Source: Sphingobium fuliginis (lineage in GTDB: Bacteria > Pseudomonadota > Alphaproteobacteria > Sphingomonadales > Sphingomonadaceae). From it: 64,000 bases of DNA. Within the stretch, counting starts at the first letter, position 1; the number at the start of each line of letters is the position of its first letter. The stretch is taken from contig NZ_SEON01000002.1 in NCBI RefSeq assembly GCF_004152845.1, positions 620,001 to 684,000 on the forward strand, in the 5' to 3' direction. Below are positions 1-10,881 of the stretch, in pieces. Position numbers and translations under genes: made by a program. Below the pieces are notes generated by a model. The model worked only from the letters and a program-made list of their open reading frames with translations. It had not been told where the DNA came from and searched no databases.

Positions 1-127
1 CGGGCAGCGCATCGGGATGCATCCACATGATCGCGCCGAAAGCCATGACCAGCGCCGACATGGAGCCGAAAAAGGGCCAGATGCTGGGCGGAAGAATATG
101 ATAATCGTGGTTCTTGGCGCCTGCCAT
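1..127 (-). CDS. ctaE: Cytochrome c oxidase subunit III, N-terminal part (cut by window edge)
   Basis: Only about the first 42 codons are present. The gene reads leftward and leaves the window at base 1. The N-terminus begins [20 protein letters not shown] and continues into a hydrophobic stretch containing a GAIMWMHP segment, which is how bacterial COX3 proteins start before transmembrane helix 1. It lies directly downstream of ctaG on the same strand, its usual place in alphaproteobacterial aa3 oxidase operons. Subunit III is an integral inner-membrane subunit that stabilises the oxidase. The start is the ATG whose complement is at 125-127. The rest of the gene cannot be assessed. Confidence 0.88.
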   Translation of the reverse strand, partial: MAGAKNHDYHILPPSIWPFFGSMSALVMAFGAIMWMHPDALP

Positions 128-163
128 GACGTTTCTCATCCCCGTTCGCGTTATGATTGTGCC

Positions 164-739
164 TTAGCTTGGCTTCTTGTCCTGCTCAACAGGATAGAAG
201 GTGTAGCTGAGCGTGATTTCCTGCGTGTCCTTATTGTCGGCGTCCGTCAATATCTTCGGGTCGACATAGTAGATCACCGGCATGCGCACCTGCTCTCCCG
301 GCTGCAGCGTTTGCTGGGTGAAGCAGAAGCACTGGATCTTGGTGAAATAGGCGCCCGCCTGAAGCGGCGTGACGTTGAAGCTCGCGGTCCCCGTCACCGG
401 CTTGTCCGACATGTTCTTCGCCACGAAGATCGCCATGTTGCGCGCGCCGACCGTCACGGTCTGGGTGCGGCGTTCGGGATGGAACTGCCACGGCATGCCC
501 GGCGCCACATTGGAATCGAAGCGGATCGACATGCGGTGGCCCACCGCTTCCCTGACCTGCACATCGGCGGCCGCCCGCTGCGTGGTGCCGCCGAAGCCGG
601 TCTGCTCGCAGAAAATGCGGTAGAGTGGCACGGAAGCGAAACCCAGGCCCAGCATGGCGAGACCGACGCCCGCCATGCCGATCATGGTCCGCCGGTTGCG
701 GCGGTCCCGGTCGAAAGGCGATGGCGGCAGGCTCGCCAT
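164..739 (-). CDS. ctaG: Cytochrome c oxidase assembly protein CtaG/Cox11
   Basis: This periplasm-facing copper chaperone delivers Cu to the CuB site of subunit I. The 191-residue protein has a basic N-terminus, one membrane anchor at about residues 18-40, then a beta-rich domain. The copper-binding CFCF motif is at about 137-140, with a further Cys at the end of the anchor (YRIFC). The length matches the Cox11 family. The ATG at 739 shares its A with the TGA of the upstream small gene, so translation is probably coupled. A GTG one codon upstream (742) is an alternative start. It belongs to the ctaC-ctaD-ctaB-coxF-ctaG-ctaE operon. Confidence 0.95.
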   Translation of the reverse strand: MASLPPSPFDRDRRNRRTMIGMAGVGLAMLGLGFASVPLYRIFCEQTGFGGTTQRAAADVQVREAVGHRMSIRFDSNVAPGMPWQFHPERRTQTVTVGARNMAIFVAKNMSDKPVTGTASFNVTPLQAGAYFTKIQCFCFTQQTLQPGEQVRMPVIYYVDPKILTDADNKDTQEITLSYTFYPVEQDKKPS

Positions 740-870
740 CACTGGCCGCCGCCGATCTTGGCGATGGTGATCGCGTAGAAAAGGATGACCAGCGCGCCCA
801 GCAGCACGCCCGTCACGATGGCGCGGGATTTCTGCCGCGCGCGGACCTGCCGGTCTTCCTCGGGGGTCAT
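739..870 (-). CDS. Small single-span CoxF-like protein of the oxidase operon
   Basis: This 43-residue protein has a charged N-terminus ([16 protein letters not shown]), one hydrophobic helix ([20 protein letters not shown]) and a Gly-rich tail. Its ATG overlaps the ctaB TGA (ATGA at 867-870) and its stop overlaps the ctaG start. It is therefore wedged with no spacer between two assembly genes, which argues strongly that it is real. Small CoxF proteins sit between ctaB and ctaG in many alphaproteobacteria. Their molecular role is poorly defined; a part in oxidase assembly is inferred from context only. Confidence 0.8.
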   Translation of the reverse strand: MTPEEDRQVRARQKSRAIVTGVLLGALVILFYAITIAKIGGGQ

Positions 871-1787
871 GCGGCCACCCAGCGGTCCACGACCACCGCG
901 CCGAAGAGGAGGAAGAGGTAGAGGACCGAATATTTGAACAGGCGCTTTTCCGGGGTCATGCGCGCGGGATCGCTCTCGCGCCGGCGGAACACCTGAAAGG
1001 CCAGGGCCACGAACAGCGCCGTGCCGAGCAGGGCCGTGGTGCCATAGATGGGCCCGGTAAGGCGCAGCAGGACCGGCGCCATGGCGGCGACGGCCATGAT
1101 CGCGGTGTAGAACCAGATCTGGCGCCGCGTCGCCACCTCGCCGGAAACGACCGGCAGCATGGGAATGCCGGCGGCGGCATAATCCGTCTTCACGAACAGG
1201 GCCAGCGCCCAGAAATGGGGCGGCGTCCAGAAGAAGATCAGCATGAACAGCGCAACCGGCAGGGCGCCGATGTCGCCCGTCACCGCCGCCCAGCCGATGA
1301 CGGGGGGGAAGGCGCCCGCCGCGCCGCCGATGACGATGTTCTGCGCCGTCCTGGGCTTGAGCCAGATGGTGTAGACGAAGACGTAGAAGAGGATCGACAC
1401 GGTCAGCACCGCCGCCGCCAGCCAGTTGGTCGCGACGCCCATCAGCAGGACCGAGAAGAAGGAGAGCCCGACACCGAAATGCAGCGCCGACTGGCGGTCC
1501 ATCCGCCCGGCCGGCAGCGGCCGGTTGGCCGTGCGCTTCATCTTCGCGTCGATGTCGGCTTCATACCACTGGTTGAGCGTCGCCGCGGCGCCCGCGCCCA
1601 GCGCGATGCAGAGAATCGCCGTGAAGGCCAGAACCGGGTGGATATGCCCCGGCGCCGCGAGCAGACCGCACAGCCCGGTAAAGACGACCAGCGTCATCAC
1701 CCTGGGCTTGGTCAGCGCGACGAAGTCCCGCCAGTGCGCGGGAATCACAGGAGCCGAACCTTCGGTCATGATCGGCGTGCTTGCCAT
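867..1787 (-). CDS. ctaB: Protoheme IX farnesyltransferase (heme O synthase)
   Basis: This membrane UbiA-family prenyltransferase converts heme B to heme O using farnesyl diphosphate, the first step towards the heme A of aa3 oxidase. The 306-residue protein is polytopic. It has the diagnostic Asp-rich prenyl-diphosphate site [12 protein letters not shown] followed by [10 protein letters not shown], and a [11 protein letters not shown] segment typical of CtaB. The start is ATG 1787, preceded by GAGGAG six bases upstream. A TTG six codons further upstream (1805) is open but lacks this support. It lies about 115 bp after ctaD, and its stop overlaps the coxF-like start. Confidence 0.95.
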   Translation of the reverse strand: MASTPIMTEGSAPVIPAHWRDFVALTKPRVMTLVVFTGLCGLLAAPGHIHPVLAFTAILCIALGAGAAATLNQWYEADIDAKMKRTANRPLPAGRMDRQSALHFGVGLSFFSVLLMGVATNWLAAAVLTVSILFYVFVYTIWLKPRTAQNIVIGGAAGAFPPVIGWAAVTGDIGALPVALFMLIFFWTPPHFWALALFVKTDYAAAGIPMLPVVSGEVATRRQIWFYTAIMAVAAMAPVLLRLTGPIYGTTALLGTALFVALAFQVFRRRESDPARMTPEKRLFKYSVLYLFLLFGAVVVDRWVAA

Positions 1788-1904
1788 AATCTCCTCATGC
1801 GGCAACCCGGCGCGACGGCCGCGCCGGGATCGCCCTGATTCCGGAATTGGCGGCCTTTACGCCAATCCGGGCGTTCCGGCAAACCGGAACGCCCTTGCCT
1901 GCGG

Positions 1905-3590
<1,686 letters not shown>

Positions 3591-4604
3591 TCAAAGCTTG
3601 GCGGCAGGAGCGGCGGCGGGCGCGGCGGCTTCGGCCGTGGCCGCGGGTGCGGCGGCCTTCAGCGTGCCGCCCTGCGACAGCAGCCACTGGTCGAACTGCG
3701 CGGGCTCCAGCGCCTCGATCGCGATCGGCATGAAGCCGTGGCGCGCGCCGCAAAGCTCGGAACACTGGCCGTAATAGACGCCCGGCTTCTCGATGGTGAA
3801 GCTCTTCTCATTCAGGCGGCCCGGCACCGCGTCCATCTTCACCCAGAGCGAGGGGACCGCGAAGCTGTGGATCACGTCGGCGCCGGTGATGATCAGCTTG
3901 ATCGGGCGGCCGACCGGCAGGACCAGACGATTGTCGGGCGCCAGCAGATAGGGCTCGCCATTCGCCTCCGCCTTGTCCTTGGGCAGCATGTTCGAAACGA
4001 ATTCCGGAATGCCGTTGTCGGGATATTCATAGCCCCAATACCATTGATAGCCGGTGACCTTGACGGTCAGCGCATCCTTGGGGGCGGGCTTGTACTGGTC
4101 CGCCAGCAGGCCGATCGACGGCACGGCGATGGCCAGCAGGATCACGACCGGCACCACGGTCCAGATCACCTCGATCACCGTATTGTGCGATGTCTTGGAC
4201 GGCGTCGGATTGGCGCTGCGGCGGAAACGGACCATCACATAGAGCATCAGGACCAGGACGAAGATCGAGATGATGGTGATGATCGGCACCAGCATCACGT
4301 CATGCAGCCAGCGCGCCGTGTGCCCGGTGGGCGAGAACTGCTTCTGGAGGGTGATTTCGCCCGGCATCGGCATGCCGATGCCTGGAGTGGGCTTCATCCG
4401 GGGCGGCGCGGCCACCTTCGCCGCGGGCGCGGCATCCGCGGCGGGCGCCGCTGCATTGCCGGCCGAATCAGCGGCCGCGGCTTCGTTCCCGGCGGCTGGA
4501 GCCGCGACGGCGGCATTGTCCTGGGCCAGTGCCGGACCGTTCATGGCGAGCGTGGGCGCAAAGGCCAACAACCCGGCGAGAACGAGCGATTTCACCTTGT
4601 TCAT
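3591..4604 (-). CDS. ctaC: Cytochrome c oxidase subunit II
   Basis: This subunit carries the CuA centre that receives electrons from cytochrome c. The 337-residue protein begins MNKVKSLVLAGLLAFAPTLA, a signal peptide. An Ala-rich low-complexity linker follows, then two transmembrane helices, then a cupredoxin domain. The CuA motif is GQCSELCGARHGFMP, and the aromatic region WYWGYEYP is the electron-entry segment. The C-terminus ends in another Ala/Pro tail. The start at 4604 was chosen because it begins the signal peptide and has an AAGA-type ribosome site upstream; the longer reading to 4655 lacks support. It heads the oxidase operon. Confidence 0.97.
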   Translation of the reverse strand: MNKVKSLVLAGLLAFAPTLAMNGPALAQDNAAVAAPAAGNEAAAADSAGNAAAPAADAAPAAKVAAPPRMKPTPGIGMPMPGEITLQKQFSPTGHTARWLHDVMLVPIITIISIFVLVLMLYVMVRFRRSANPTPSKTSHNTVIEVIWTVVPVVILLAIAVPSIGLLADQYKPAPKDALTVKVTGYQWYWGYEYPDNGIPEFVSNMLPKDKAEANGEPYLLAPDNRLVLPVGRPIKLIITGADVIHSFAVPSLWVKMDAVPGRLNEKSFTIEKPGVYYGQCSELCGARHGFMPIAIEALEPAQFDQWLLSQGGTLKAAAPAATAEAAAPAAAPAAKL

Positions 4605-4845
4605 AAGCGTCTTCTTACCCCGTAACCCCTTGGCGCCGCTGCAACGAAGACACACGCATACACGTCCCCCCCGCCCGTATCGGTCTGCCGCGGCTTATAA
4701 GCATCTTTTTTTACGCCTCAAGCTTCCACAACCAGATTTTCTTCGCTGTTGCAACGCCTAGTTGGTGAGCCTATCTCGCTCTCCGCGCACAGGGGCGCGA
4801 TCATGGGGCGACCCATGAAGGGTAAGCCATGGATCGAAGACACGG

Positions 4846-5427
4846 ATGACCGACGAGGAAGTATTAGCGGAATTCAGGGCTGCAGGCGCGTTGCTGGAGG
4901 GGCATTTCATTCTGTCCTCGGGCCGCCGCAGCGCCAATTACCTGCAGTGCGCGCGCGTGCTGATGAACGCGGAACGCGCGGGGCGGCTGGCGCGCGCCAC
5001 GGTGCAGAAGCTGCCGCGCGAACTGCGGCAGGAAATCGACCTGGTGGTCTCCCCTGCCATGGGCGGCCTCATCATCGGCCATGAAATCGGCCGCGCGCTC
5101 GACAAGGATGCCGTATTCCTGGAACGCCCCGAAGGCACGTTCGAACTGCGCCGCGGCTTCGCCATCGCGCCGGGGCAGAAGGTGCTGATGGTGGAGGACG
5201 TCGTCACCACCGGCCTCTCCTCCCGCCAGGCGATAGAGGCGGTCGAGGCGGAGGGCGGCATCGTCATAGCGGAAGCCGCGCTGGTCGACCGTTCCGCCGG
5301 AGAGGTGGAGCTGGGCGTGCCCTTCTATCCGCTCGTCAGCATCAACTTCCCGGTCTACGACGCCGATCAGGTCCCGCCCGAACTGGCGGCGATCCCGGCG
5401 ATCAAGCCGGGCAGCCGGAAGCAGTAG
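4846..5427 (+). CDS. pyrE: Orotate phosphoribosyltransferase
   Basis: This enzyme makes orotidine 5'-phosphate from orotate and PRPP in pyrimidine synthesis. The 193-residue protein has an N-terminal hood ([15 protein letters not shown]), a central [14 protein letters not shown] segment and the PRPP-binding signature [11 protein letters not shown]. It starts a plus-strand operon: pdxJ begins 3 bp after its stop. The roughly 240 bp upstream separate it from the divergent ctaC and should hold both promoters. Confidence 0.96.
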   Translation: MTDEEVLAEFRAAGALLEGHFILSSGRRSANYLQCARVLMNAERAGRLARATVQKLPRELRQEIDLVVSPAMGGLIIGHEIGRALDKDAVFLERPEGTFELRRGFAIAPGQKVLMVEDVVTTGLSSRQAIEAVEAEGGIVIAEAALVDRSAGEVELGVPFYPLVSINFPVYDADQVPPELAAIPAIKPGSRKQ

Positions 5428-5430
5428 CCC

Positions 5431-6168
5431 ATGTCCCGAACCCCCGCTCATCTGCGCCTGGGCGTCAACATCGATCATGTGGCGACCATCCGCAACGCGC
5501 GCGGGGGAACGCATCCCGATCCCGTCAAGGCCGCGCTGCTGGCGGCCAAGGCGGGCGCCGACGGCATCACCGCCCATCTGCGCGAGGACCGGCGGCATAT
5601 TCGCGACGAGGACATCGCCACGCTGATGGCGGCGCTCACCGTGCCGCTGAACCTGGAAATGGCGGCGACGCAGGAAATGCTGGGCATCGCGCTCCGGCAT
5701 CGGCCGCATGCCGCCTGCATCGTGCCGGAAAAGCGGGAGGAGCGCACCACCGAAGGCGGGCTGGACGCAGCCGGGCAGATCGACGCTCTCGGCCCGATCG
5801 TCGATGCGCTGAGCAAGGCCGGCGTGCGCGTCAGCCTGTTCATCGAGCCCGATGCCGCGCAGATCGAGGCGGCCATGCGCCTGGGCGCGCCGGTGGTCGA
5901 GCTGCACACTGGCCGCTACGCGCATCTGGAGGGTTCCGAGCGGGCGGAGGAACTGCGCAGGCTGGCCGATGCGGCGGCGCTGGCGGCGAAGAACGGCATC
6001 GAACCCCATGCCGGCCATGGCCTGACCTTCGACAATGTCGGGCCGGTCGCGGCGATCCCCCAGGTCGCCGAACTCAACATCGGCCATTTCCTGATCGGGG
6101 AAGCGATCTTCGGCGGGCTGGAGAGCAGCATCCGCGAAATGCGCCGGCAGATGGATCTGGCCCGTTGA
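5431..6168 (+). CDS. pdxJ: Pyridoxine 5'-phosphate synthase
   Basis: PdxJ condenses 1-deoxyxylulose 5-phosphate with 3-amino-2-oxopropyl phosphate to form pyridoxine 5'-phosphate (DXP-dependent vitamin B6 pathway). The 245-residue TIM-barrel protein shows the typical [17 protein letters not shown] start, the acid/base segment [15 protein letters not shown], and C-terminal GHGLTFDNV and [14 protein letters not shown] motifs. It lies 3 bp after pyrE, and its TGA overlaps the TTG start of acpS. The linkage pdxJ-acpS-lepB is conserved in alphaproteobacteria. Confidence 0.98.
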   Translation: MSRTPAHLRLGVNIDHVATIRNARGGTHPDPVKAALLAAKAGADGITAHLREDRRHIRDEDIATLMAALTVPLNLEMAATQEMLGIALRHRPHAACIVPEKREERTTEGGLDAAGQIDALGPIVDALSKAGVRVSLFIEPDAAQIEAAMRLGAPVVELHTGRYAHLEGSERAEELRRLADAAALAAKNGIEPHAGHGLTFDNVGPVAAIPQVAELNIGHFLIGEAIFGGLESSIREMRRQMDLAR

Positions 6169-6566
6169 TCGTCGGCCTCGGCTCCGACCTCTGCAATATC
6201 GAGCGGATTCAGAATTCGCTCGACCGCTTCGGCGAGCGGTTCGAGAATCGCGTGTTCACCGATGTGGAGCGGGCCAAGGCCAACCGCCGCCCCTTCACCA
6301 GGGCGGGCACGCTCGCCAAGCGCTTCGCCGCCAAGGAGGCTTTTTCGAAAGCGGTCGGCACCGGCTTCAACCGCGGCGTGTTCATGAAGGACATCGGCGT
6401 CGTCAACGGCCCCAGCGGCGCGCCGACGCTGCACCTGACCGGCGGGGCGCTCGCCCGGCTGGAATCGCTGGTTCCGGCGGGGCACCGGCCGGTCGTTCAC
6501 CTGACGCTCACCGACGATCATCCATGGGCGCAGGCCTTTGTGATTATCGAAGCCCTGCCGTTATAA
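6165..6566 (+). CDS. acpS: Holo-[acyl-carrier-protein] synthase
   Basis: AcpS transfers 4'-phosphopantetheine from CoA to the active serine of ACP. The 133-residue protein begins [14 protein letters not shown], in which the Asp binds magnesium, and contains the family signature [15 protein letters not shown]. The start codon is TTG at 6165 and overlaps the pdxJ stop in a TTGA, implying coupled translation. No better start exists, because the conserved motif begins immediately after it. Confidence 0.96.
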   Translation: MIVGLGSDLCNIERIQNSLDRFGERFENRVFTDVERAKANRRPFTRAGTLAKRFAAKEAFSKAVGTGFNRGVFMKDIGVVNGPSGAPTLHLTGGALARLESLVPAGHRPVVHLTLTDDHPWAQAFVIIEALPL

Positions 6567-6597
6567 GCGTCGCACCTCTCCAGCCGGAAATCCTCCC

Positions 6598-7488
6598 ATG
6601 ACGGCAGCCGACATGACCGAAAACGAATCCGCCCCGTCCGAACAGCCCAGCCCGGCTTCCGAACCGGAAAAGGCATCCCTCGACTGGTGGCACGAGGCGA
6701 AGAGCATCGCCCTGCTGATCCTGGCGGTGCTGGCCTTCCACAGCTTCGTCGCCAAACCCTTCTACATTCCCAGCGAATCGATGATGCCGGTGCTGTTGAA
6801 GGGCGACCGGCTGGTGGTCAGCAAATATCCCTATGGCTGGTCCTATGTCTCCCCCAGCTTCCACCCGCTGCCCTTCCTGAAAGGCCGGATTTTCGGGCGC
6901 CTGCCGGAGCGGGGCGACATCGTCATCGTCTCTCCGCAGAACAAGCGGGAGGATTATATCAAGCGGGTCATCGGCCTGCCCGGCGACATATTGGAGGTGC
7001 GCGGGGGCCAGGTCGTGCTGAACGGCGTGCCCGTGCCGCAAAGGGCGCTGAAGCCCATCCGCATTCCCGTGGACGGCAACGCGCCCTGCCCGCCCATGCA
7101 ATTTCCCGGCGCGCTGGTGACGGACGCCAATGGCAAGAGCTGGTGCGAACTGCCGGTGCGGCAGGAGGTGCTGCCCAATGGCAGGAGCTACGTCACCATC
7201 GACATGGGGCCCAGCACGCTCGACTGGTACGGGCCAGTGCGGATTCCGGCGAATCACGTTTTCCTGATGGGCGACAATCGCGACAACAGCGCCGACAGCC
7301 GCGCACCGCTGGAGGAGAACGGACTGGGCGGGCCGGTGCCATGGGAAGCCATTGGCGGGCGGGCGGAATTCATCACCTTCTCGCTCGACGGCGATGCATC
7401 CTGGAACCCGCTGAGCTGGCTCCATGCCTTCCGCGGTGGCCGCGCGGGGAACAGCCTGCGCCCGGCGAGCGTTACCCCGCCGAAATAA
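6598..7488 (+). CDS. lepB: Signal peptidase I
   Basis: LepB is an inner-membrane serine-lysine protease that cleaves Sec and Tat signal peptides. The 296-residue protein has a Glu/Pro-rich cytoplasmic leader, one membrane helix at about 36-52, and the catalytic Ser in PSESMMP (about residue 61). The general-base Lys is in YIKRVIGLPGD (about residue 122), and the conserved GDNRDNSADSR box is near the C-terminus. It starts 31 bp after acpS. In many alphaproteobacteria lepB is followed by rnc and era; here it is followed by a permease instead. An internal ATG at 6613 is an alternative start. Confidence 0.96.
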   Translation: MTAADMTENESAPSEQPSPASEPEKASLDWWHEAKSIALLILAVLAFHSFVAKPFYIPSESMMPVLLKGDRLVVSKYPYGWSYVSPSFHPLPFLKGRIFGRLPERGDIVIVSPQNKREDYIKRVIGLPGDILEVRGGQVVLNGVPVPQRALKPIRIPVDGNAPCPPMQFPGALVTDANGKSWCELPVRQEVLPNGRSYVTIDMGPSTLDWYGPVRIPANHVFLMGDNRDNSADSRAPLEENGLGGPVPWEAIGGRAEFITFSLDGDASWNPLSWLHAFRGGRAGNSLRPASVTPPK

Positions 7489-7511
7489 GCATTTCACGAT
7501 AGGGGCTTGGG

Positions 7512-8594
7512 TTGAGCGGGACGAAAATCCACATAGAGGAACCCGGCCCCAGCGAGTTGCGCAGCCCGCTGGTCCAGCATGAGATAAAGCGGGCCGGCGT
7601 GTGGTTCGCCATCGGCATCGCCATCGCCCTGCTCGTCCTGCTGGCGCAGCCCATCATGCTGATCATGGGCGCGCTGGTGCTGACGACGATGATGGACGGC
7701 GGTACGCGGCTGCTGGGCCGGGTGCTGCCCATCGGGCGCGGCTGGCGGCTGGCCATCGTGCTGATCGCCGCCCTCGCCTTCCTGGTCTATACCTTCTACC
7801 TGACCGGTTCGAGCCTGGCGGCGCAGGCCCAGGCGATGCGGGTCATCGTGGAGACGCAGGTCAACCGCATCAGCCAGTGGCTCCAGCAACTGGGCGTCAC
7901 CACCACGCCGGAGGATTTCAAGAGCCTGGCGCAGCAGGCGATGAGTTCGCTCGGCCGGGTGACGGCGGCGGTCGGCACCATGGTCGGCGCAATCACCAGC
8001 GGCGTGATGATGCTGGTGCTCGCCATCTTCATCGCGATCGAGCCCAAGCTCTACGAGCGCGGCGTCGCCTGGATGCTGCCGATGGACAAGCGCGGCCGCT
8101 TCTACGCCATTGCCGACAGGATGGGCTGGACCTTGCGGCGGCTGATGTTCGGCCGGCTGATCGGCATGGCGGTGGAAGGGGTGGGCACCTGGCTGCTGCT
8201 CTGGGCGGGCGGCGTGCCGATGGCGGGGCTGCTGGGCATATTGACCGGGCTGTTCGCCTTCCTGCCCAATATCGGGTCGATCATATCGGGCGTGCTGATC
8301 GTGCTGGTCGGCTTTTCCGCCGGCGTGGATGCGGGGCTCTACGCTTTCGGGGTCTATCTGGTGGTGCAGATCGTCGACGGCTACCTGATCGTGCCCATGG
8401 TGGCCAAACGCGCCACCGACCTGGCGCCCGCGCTCGTCCTTGCGGCGCAAATCCTCTTCGGCGCGCTGTTCGGGATCATGGGACTGTTCCTCGCCGACCC
8501 CATCGTCGCGATGATCAAGGTCTATCTGGAGGAGCGGTCGAAAGCGCTGGAGGCGGAGAATGACAGGAACGCGGCGGTTCCGGTCGCAGGATAG
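7512..8594 (+). CDS. AI-2E family (PerM/YhhT-type) membrane transporter
   Basis: This 360-residue polytopic protein has about seven to eight hydrophobic segments and a long extracytoplasmic loop at roughly 95-150. It has the family's conserved C-terminal half, with segments such as GRLIGMAVEG, FLPNIGSIISG and GLFLADPIVAMIKVY. Members were named after a proposed AI-2 exporter, but others act as sodium/proton antiporters or have unknown substrates, so no substrate is assigned. The start codon is TTG at 7512, 23 bp after lepB, so it probably belongs to that operon. A strong terminator follows at 8701-8732. Confidence 0.85.
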   Translation: MSGTKIHIEEPGPSELRSPLVQHEIKRAGVWFAIGIAIALLVLLAQPIMLIMGALVLTTMMDGGTRLLGRVLPIGRGWRLAIVLIAALAFLVYTFYLTGSSLAAQAQAMRVIVETQVNRISQWLQQLGVTTTPEDFKSLAQQAMSSLGRVTAAVGTMVGAITSGVMMLVLAIFIAIEPKLYERGVAWMLPMDKRGRFYAIADRMGWTLRRLMFGRLIGMAVEGVGTWLLLWAGGVPMAGLLGILTGLFAFLPNIGSIISGVLIVLVGFSAGVDAGLYAFGVYLVVQIVDGYLIVPMVAKRATDLAPALVLAAQILFGALFGIMGLFLADPIVAMIKVYLEERSKALEAENDRNAAVPVAG

Positions 8595-8700
8595 ATGGTC
8601 CCCGCGCCTTACCCCTGCATTAGCGGATCATGGCACGGCCTGAACCGGGCTCCCGTCTCCGCAGCAGCGGGTTGCAGATGGACAAGGCAAATCCGCCAGG

Positions 8701-8732
8701 AAAAAGGGCCGGGAAAATCCCGGCCCCTTTTT
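8701..8732. terminator. Bidirectional intrinsic terminator
   Basis: A GGCCGGGA / TCCCGGCC stem with a three-base AAA loop is flanked by an A-run on the left and a T-run on the right. It can therefore terminate in both directions. It lies between the convergent permease gene (ends 8594) and the FKBP gene (ends 8755). Confidence 0.88.
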
Positions 8733-8754
8733 CGCTTTTCGACTGTTGCCGACC

Positions 8755-9318
8755 TTATTGGCCCGGCACGCCCTGCGGCATTCCGCCCTGCTGCTGCATC
8801 ATCTGCTGCATGCGCATGATGTCCGCCTTGGACTTGAAGTCATGCAACTGGACGTCGAACACCAGCACGGAATTGGCCGGGATCGGCCCCGCCGCCTGCT
8901 CGCCATAGCCAAGCTGCGGCGGAATCCACAGGCGATACTTGCCGCCCTTCTTCATCTTCTGCAGACCTTCGGAGAAGCCGGGAACCACGCCGTCCACCGG
9001 CATGGCGGTCTGCGGATTCTCGTCGAACACCGTACCGTCGAGCAGCGTGCCCTTATAGCCTACCAGCGCCACGTCGGCGGGCGTCGGGCTGGGACCGGCG
9101 CCTTCCTCCAGCACCTTGAACTGTAGGCCCGATTCGGTCGTCACCACGCCCTCTTCGCCGCCATTATGCGCCAGGAAGCTGGCGGGCGAAGGCTTCACGC
9201 CCTGCTGCCCGGCCCAGGCCAGGCCACCGGCCGCCAGCGCCACCACGGCGACACCCACCCAGAGCCGCGTCAGCGACCCCTTGGCGATAGGATGAAGGGG
9301 AACGGCCGTGGTCGACAT
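8755..9318 (-). CDS. FKBP-type peptidyl-prolyl isomerase, membrane anchored
   Basis: This predicted envelope foldase catalyses prolyl cis-trans isomerisation. The 187-residue protein has an N-terminal helix at about 14-33 (WVGVAVVALAAGGLAW) that should anchor or export it. An FKBP domain follows at about 60-160, with YKGTLLDGTVFDEN, GVVPGFSEGLQKMKKGG and the conserved WIPPQLGYGEQ. The C-terminus is a Gln/Met-rich tail (MRMQQMMQQQGG). It is transcribed on the minus strand about 90 bp downstream of rpsU and ends at a strong terminator. Confidence 0.93.
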   Translation of the reverse strand: MSTTAVPLHPIAKGSLTRLWVGVAVVALAAGGLAWAGQQGVKPSPASFLAHNGGEEGVVTTESGLQFKVLEEGAGPSPTPADVALVGYKGTLLDGTVFDENPQTAMPVDGVVPGFSEGLQKMKKGGKYRLWIPPQLGYGEQAAGPIPANSVLVFDVQLHDFKSKADIMRMQQMMQQQGGMPQGVPGQ

Positions 9319-9369
9319 GGCTTAAGCCTCGCAAATTGGTGCGGGTGATGTTTTCTGTCAGCAGGGGGA

Positions 9370-9393
9370 CGGGACGATCGGTCGACCGTCCCG
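9370..9393. terminator. Possible terminator/hairpin after rpsU
   Basis: CGGGACG and CGTCCCG arms enclose a GC-rich loop just downstream of the minus-strand rpsU stop at 9407. No clear T-run follows, so intrinsic termination is uncertain. It could be a processing or attenuating hairpin between rpsU and the FKBP gene. Confidence 0.45.
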
Positions 9394-9406
9394 ACAAAGG
9401 CGGTCC

Positions 9407-9613
9407 TTAACGGACGCCGTCGCGCTCGGCGCGCTTGCGCTCCAGCTTGCGGGCGCGGCGAACGGCGGCAGCCTTTTCGCGCGCGCGCTTTTCGGACGGC
9501 TTCTCATAGTGACGGCGCAGCTTCATCTCGCGATACACGCCCTCGCGCTGCAGCTTCTTCTTGAGCGCGCGCAGGGCCTGGTCGACATTGTTGTCGCGAA
9601 CGATGATTTGCAT
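9407..9613 (-). CDS. rpsU: 30S ribosomal protein S21
   Basis: This 68-residue, very basic protein starts [20 protein letters not shown] and has an Arg/Lys-rich C-terminal helix ([20 protein letters not shown]), the standard S21 architecture and length. S21 sits on the 30S platform near the anti-Shine-Dalgarno region and aids initiation. It is a single gene on the minus strand. The roughly 220 bp between its start and the divergent aldolase gene at 9837 should contain both promoters; I see no other gene there. Confidence 0.97.
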   Translation of the reverse strand: MQIIVRDNNVDQALRALKKKLQREGVYREMKLRRHYEKPSEKRAREKAAAVRRARKLERKRAERDGVR

Positions 9614-9836
9614 AAGCCAGTCAAACTCCAGTCGAAAACGGACGGATCGCCAGGAAACATAACCCTTCCCGACGGGCCGCCCGAATGAAATAGCGGTGAG
9701 TCGCCGCAGGTCACCCTGCGCCGTGTGGGGCGCGCCCTACCAGCAGAGTCGCGCAAATTCAACCCAAAAGCCGTTTTTCTCGACAGGGGCGCGGGACAGG
9801 CAGATAGTCGCCCCATAAACAAGGAGGAGGATCGCC

Positions 9837-10607
9837 ATGGCAACTGCCGCCAGGACCACGGGCCAGCGCCCCGAGATGTCGGCCACGGAATGGGCCGCGC
9901 GCCAGCAACTCGCCGCCTGTTACCGCATTTTCGACCATCTCGGCTGGTCGGAGCTGATCTACAACCACATCACCCTGCGCGTGCCGGAGGAGGAGAACGC
10001 CTTCCTCATCAACCCCTTCGGCCTGCTCTATGGAGAGGTGACGGCGTCGAACCTCGTCAAGATCGACATGGACGGCCATGTGCTGGACGGCAGCCCCTAT
10101 CCGGTGAACCGCGCCGGCTTCACCCAGCACAGCGTCTTCCACCGCCACCTGCCCGACGCGCATTGCATCATCCACACCCACACCACCGCCGGCATGGCCG
10201 TCAGCGCCACGCGGGAGGGGCTGACGCCGACCAATTTCTACGCCGCGGCCTTCATCGGCCGAATCGCCTATCATGACTTCGAAGGCGTCACGATCCGGGC
10301 GGAGGAAGGGGAACGGCTGATCGCCCATCTGGGCGAGCGGCGGATCATGATGCTGCGCAACCATGGCACGCTGGTCATGGCGCAATCTCTGCCGGAAGCC
10401 TTCCTGATCCAGTGGATGCTCCAGCGCGCCTGCGAAATCCAGGTCGCGACCGGCGCCGCCGGAACGCCGGTCGACATCCCGCCGGAGGTCATCGCCGTGC
10501 ACCAGCGCGACCTCAGCGGCGTGCAATTGCCGCTCGGCCCGGGCGTGCCCGATTTCGAAGCGATGGTGCGCAAGATCGACCGGATCGATTCGAGCTGGCG
10601 GGACTAG
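9837..10607 (+). CDS. Class II aldolase/adducin family protein
   Basis: This 256-residue zinc-dependent aldolase-like protein spans the Aldolase_II domain almost completely. Metal-binding histidines are visible in IIHTHTTAG and MLRNHGTLV, and the substrate/phosphate region is ITLRVP...FLINPFGLLYGEV. Relatives include fuculose-phosphate aldolase, sugar epimerases and non-catalytic adducin-like proteins. The substrate cannot be inferred here, since no sugar operon surrounds it. A good AAGGAGGAGG ribosome site precedes the ATG. Its TAG stop is supplied by the left end of the 146-bp palindromic repeat that follows. Confidence 0.88.
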   Translation: MATAARTTGQRPEMSATEWAARQQLAACYRIFDHLGWSELIYNHITLRVPEEENAFLINPFGLLYGEVTASNLVKIDMDGHVLDGSPYPVNRAGFTQHSVFHRHLPDAHCIIHTHTTAGMAVSATREGLTPTNFYAAAFIGRIAYHDFEGVTIRAEEGERLIAHLGERRIMMLRNHGTLVMAQSLPEAFLIQWMLQRACEIQVATGAAGTPVDIPPEVIAVHQRDLSGVQLPLGPGVPDFEAMVRKIDRIDSSWRD

Positions 10608-10750
10608 AGCCAATCGACATTCAGATGATGACGAGCCGAAAATGGCGGTTTTCCGTGACCCGGAGCGCAGCCTACTCAAGGTAGGTGAGCACCGGAAGCA
10701 CGGAAAAGCGTCATTTGCAGGCCGTCAGGGCTGAATGTCGATTCGCTCTA
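10605..10750. repeat. 146-bp palindromic repeat element with TAGAGC ends
   Basis: The ends are 20-bp inverted repeats (10605-10624 and 10731-10750) that match at 19 of 20 bases, TAGAGC outward. Inner arms also pair: about 10637-10655 with 10699-10716, and near the centre CTAC(TCAAG)GTAG with flanking CGGAGCGCAGC / GTGAGCACCG. The whole unit can fold into one long hairpin. No protein is encoded. It looks like a non-autonomous palindromic (REP/MITE-like) element, and its left end provides the stop codon of the aldolase gene. Confidence 0.8.
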
Positions 10751-10881
10751 GACGGTTTCGACCACGGCTTCTTCCTTCGGGAGGGGCGGGCCCGCCAAGG
10801 GTGGCAAAGCCAGGCAGGCCTGCCAGACCTCACCTGATTACAACAGCCTATCGCCGCTTGCTCCCCGCGCCATATTTTCGC

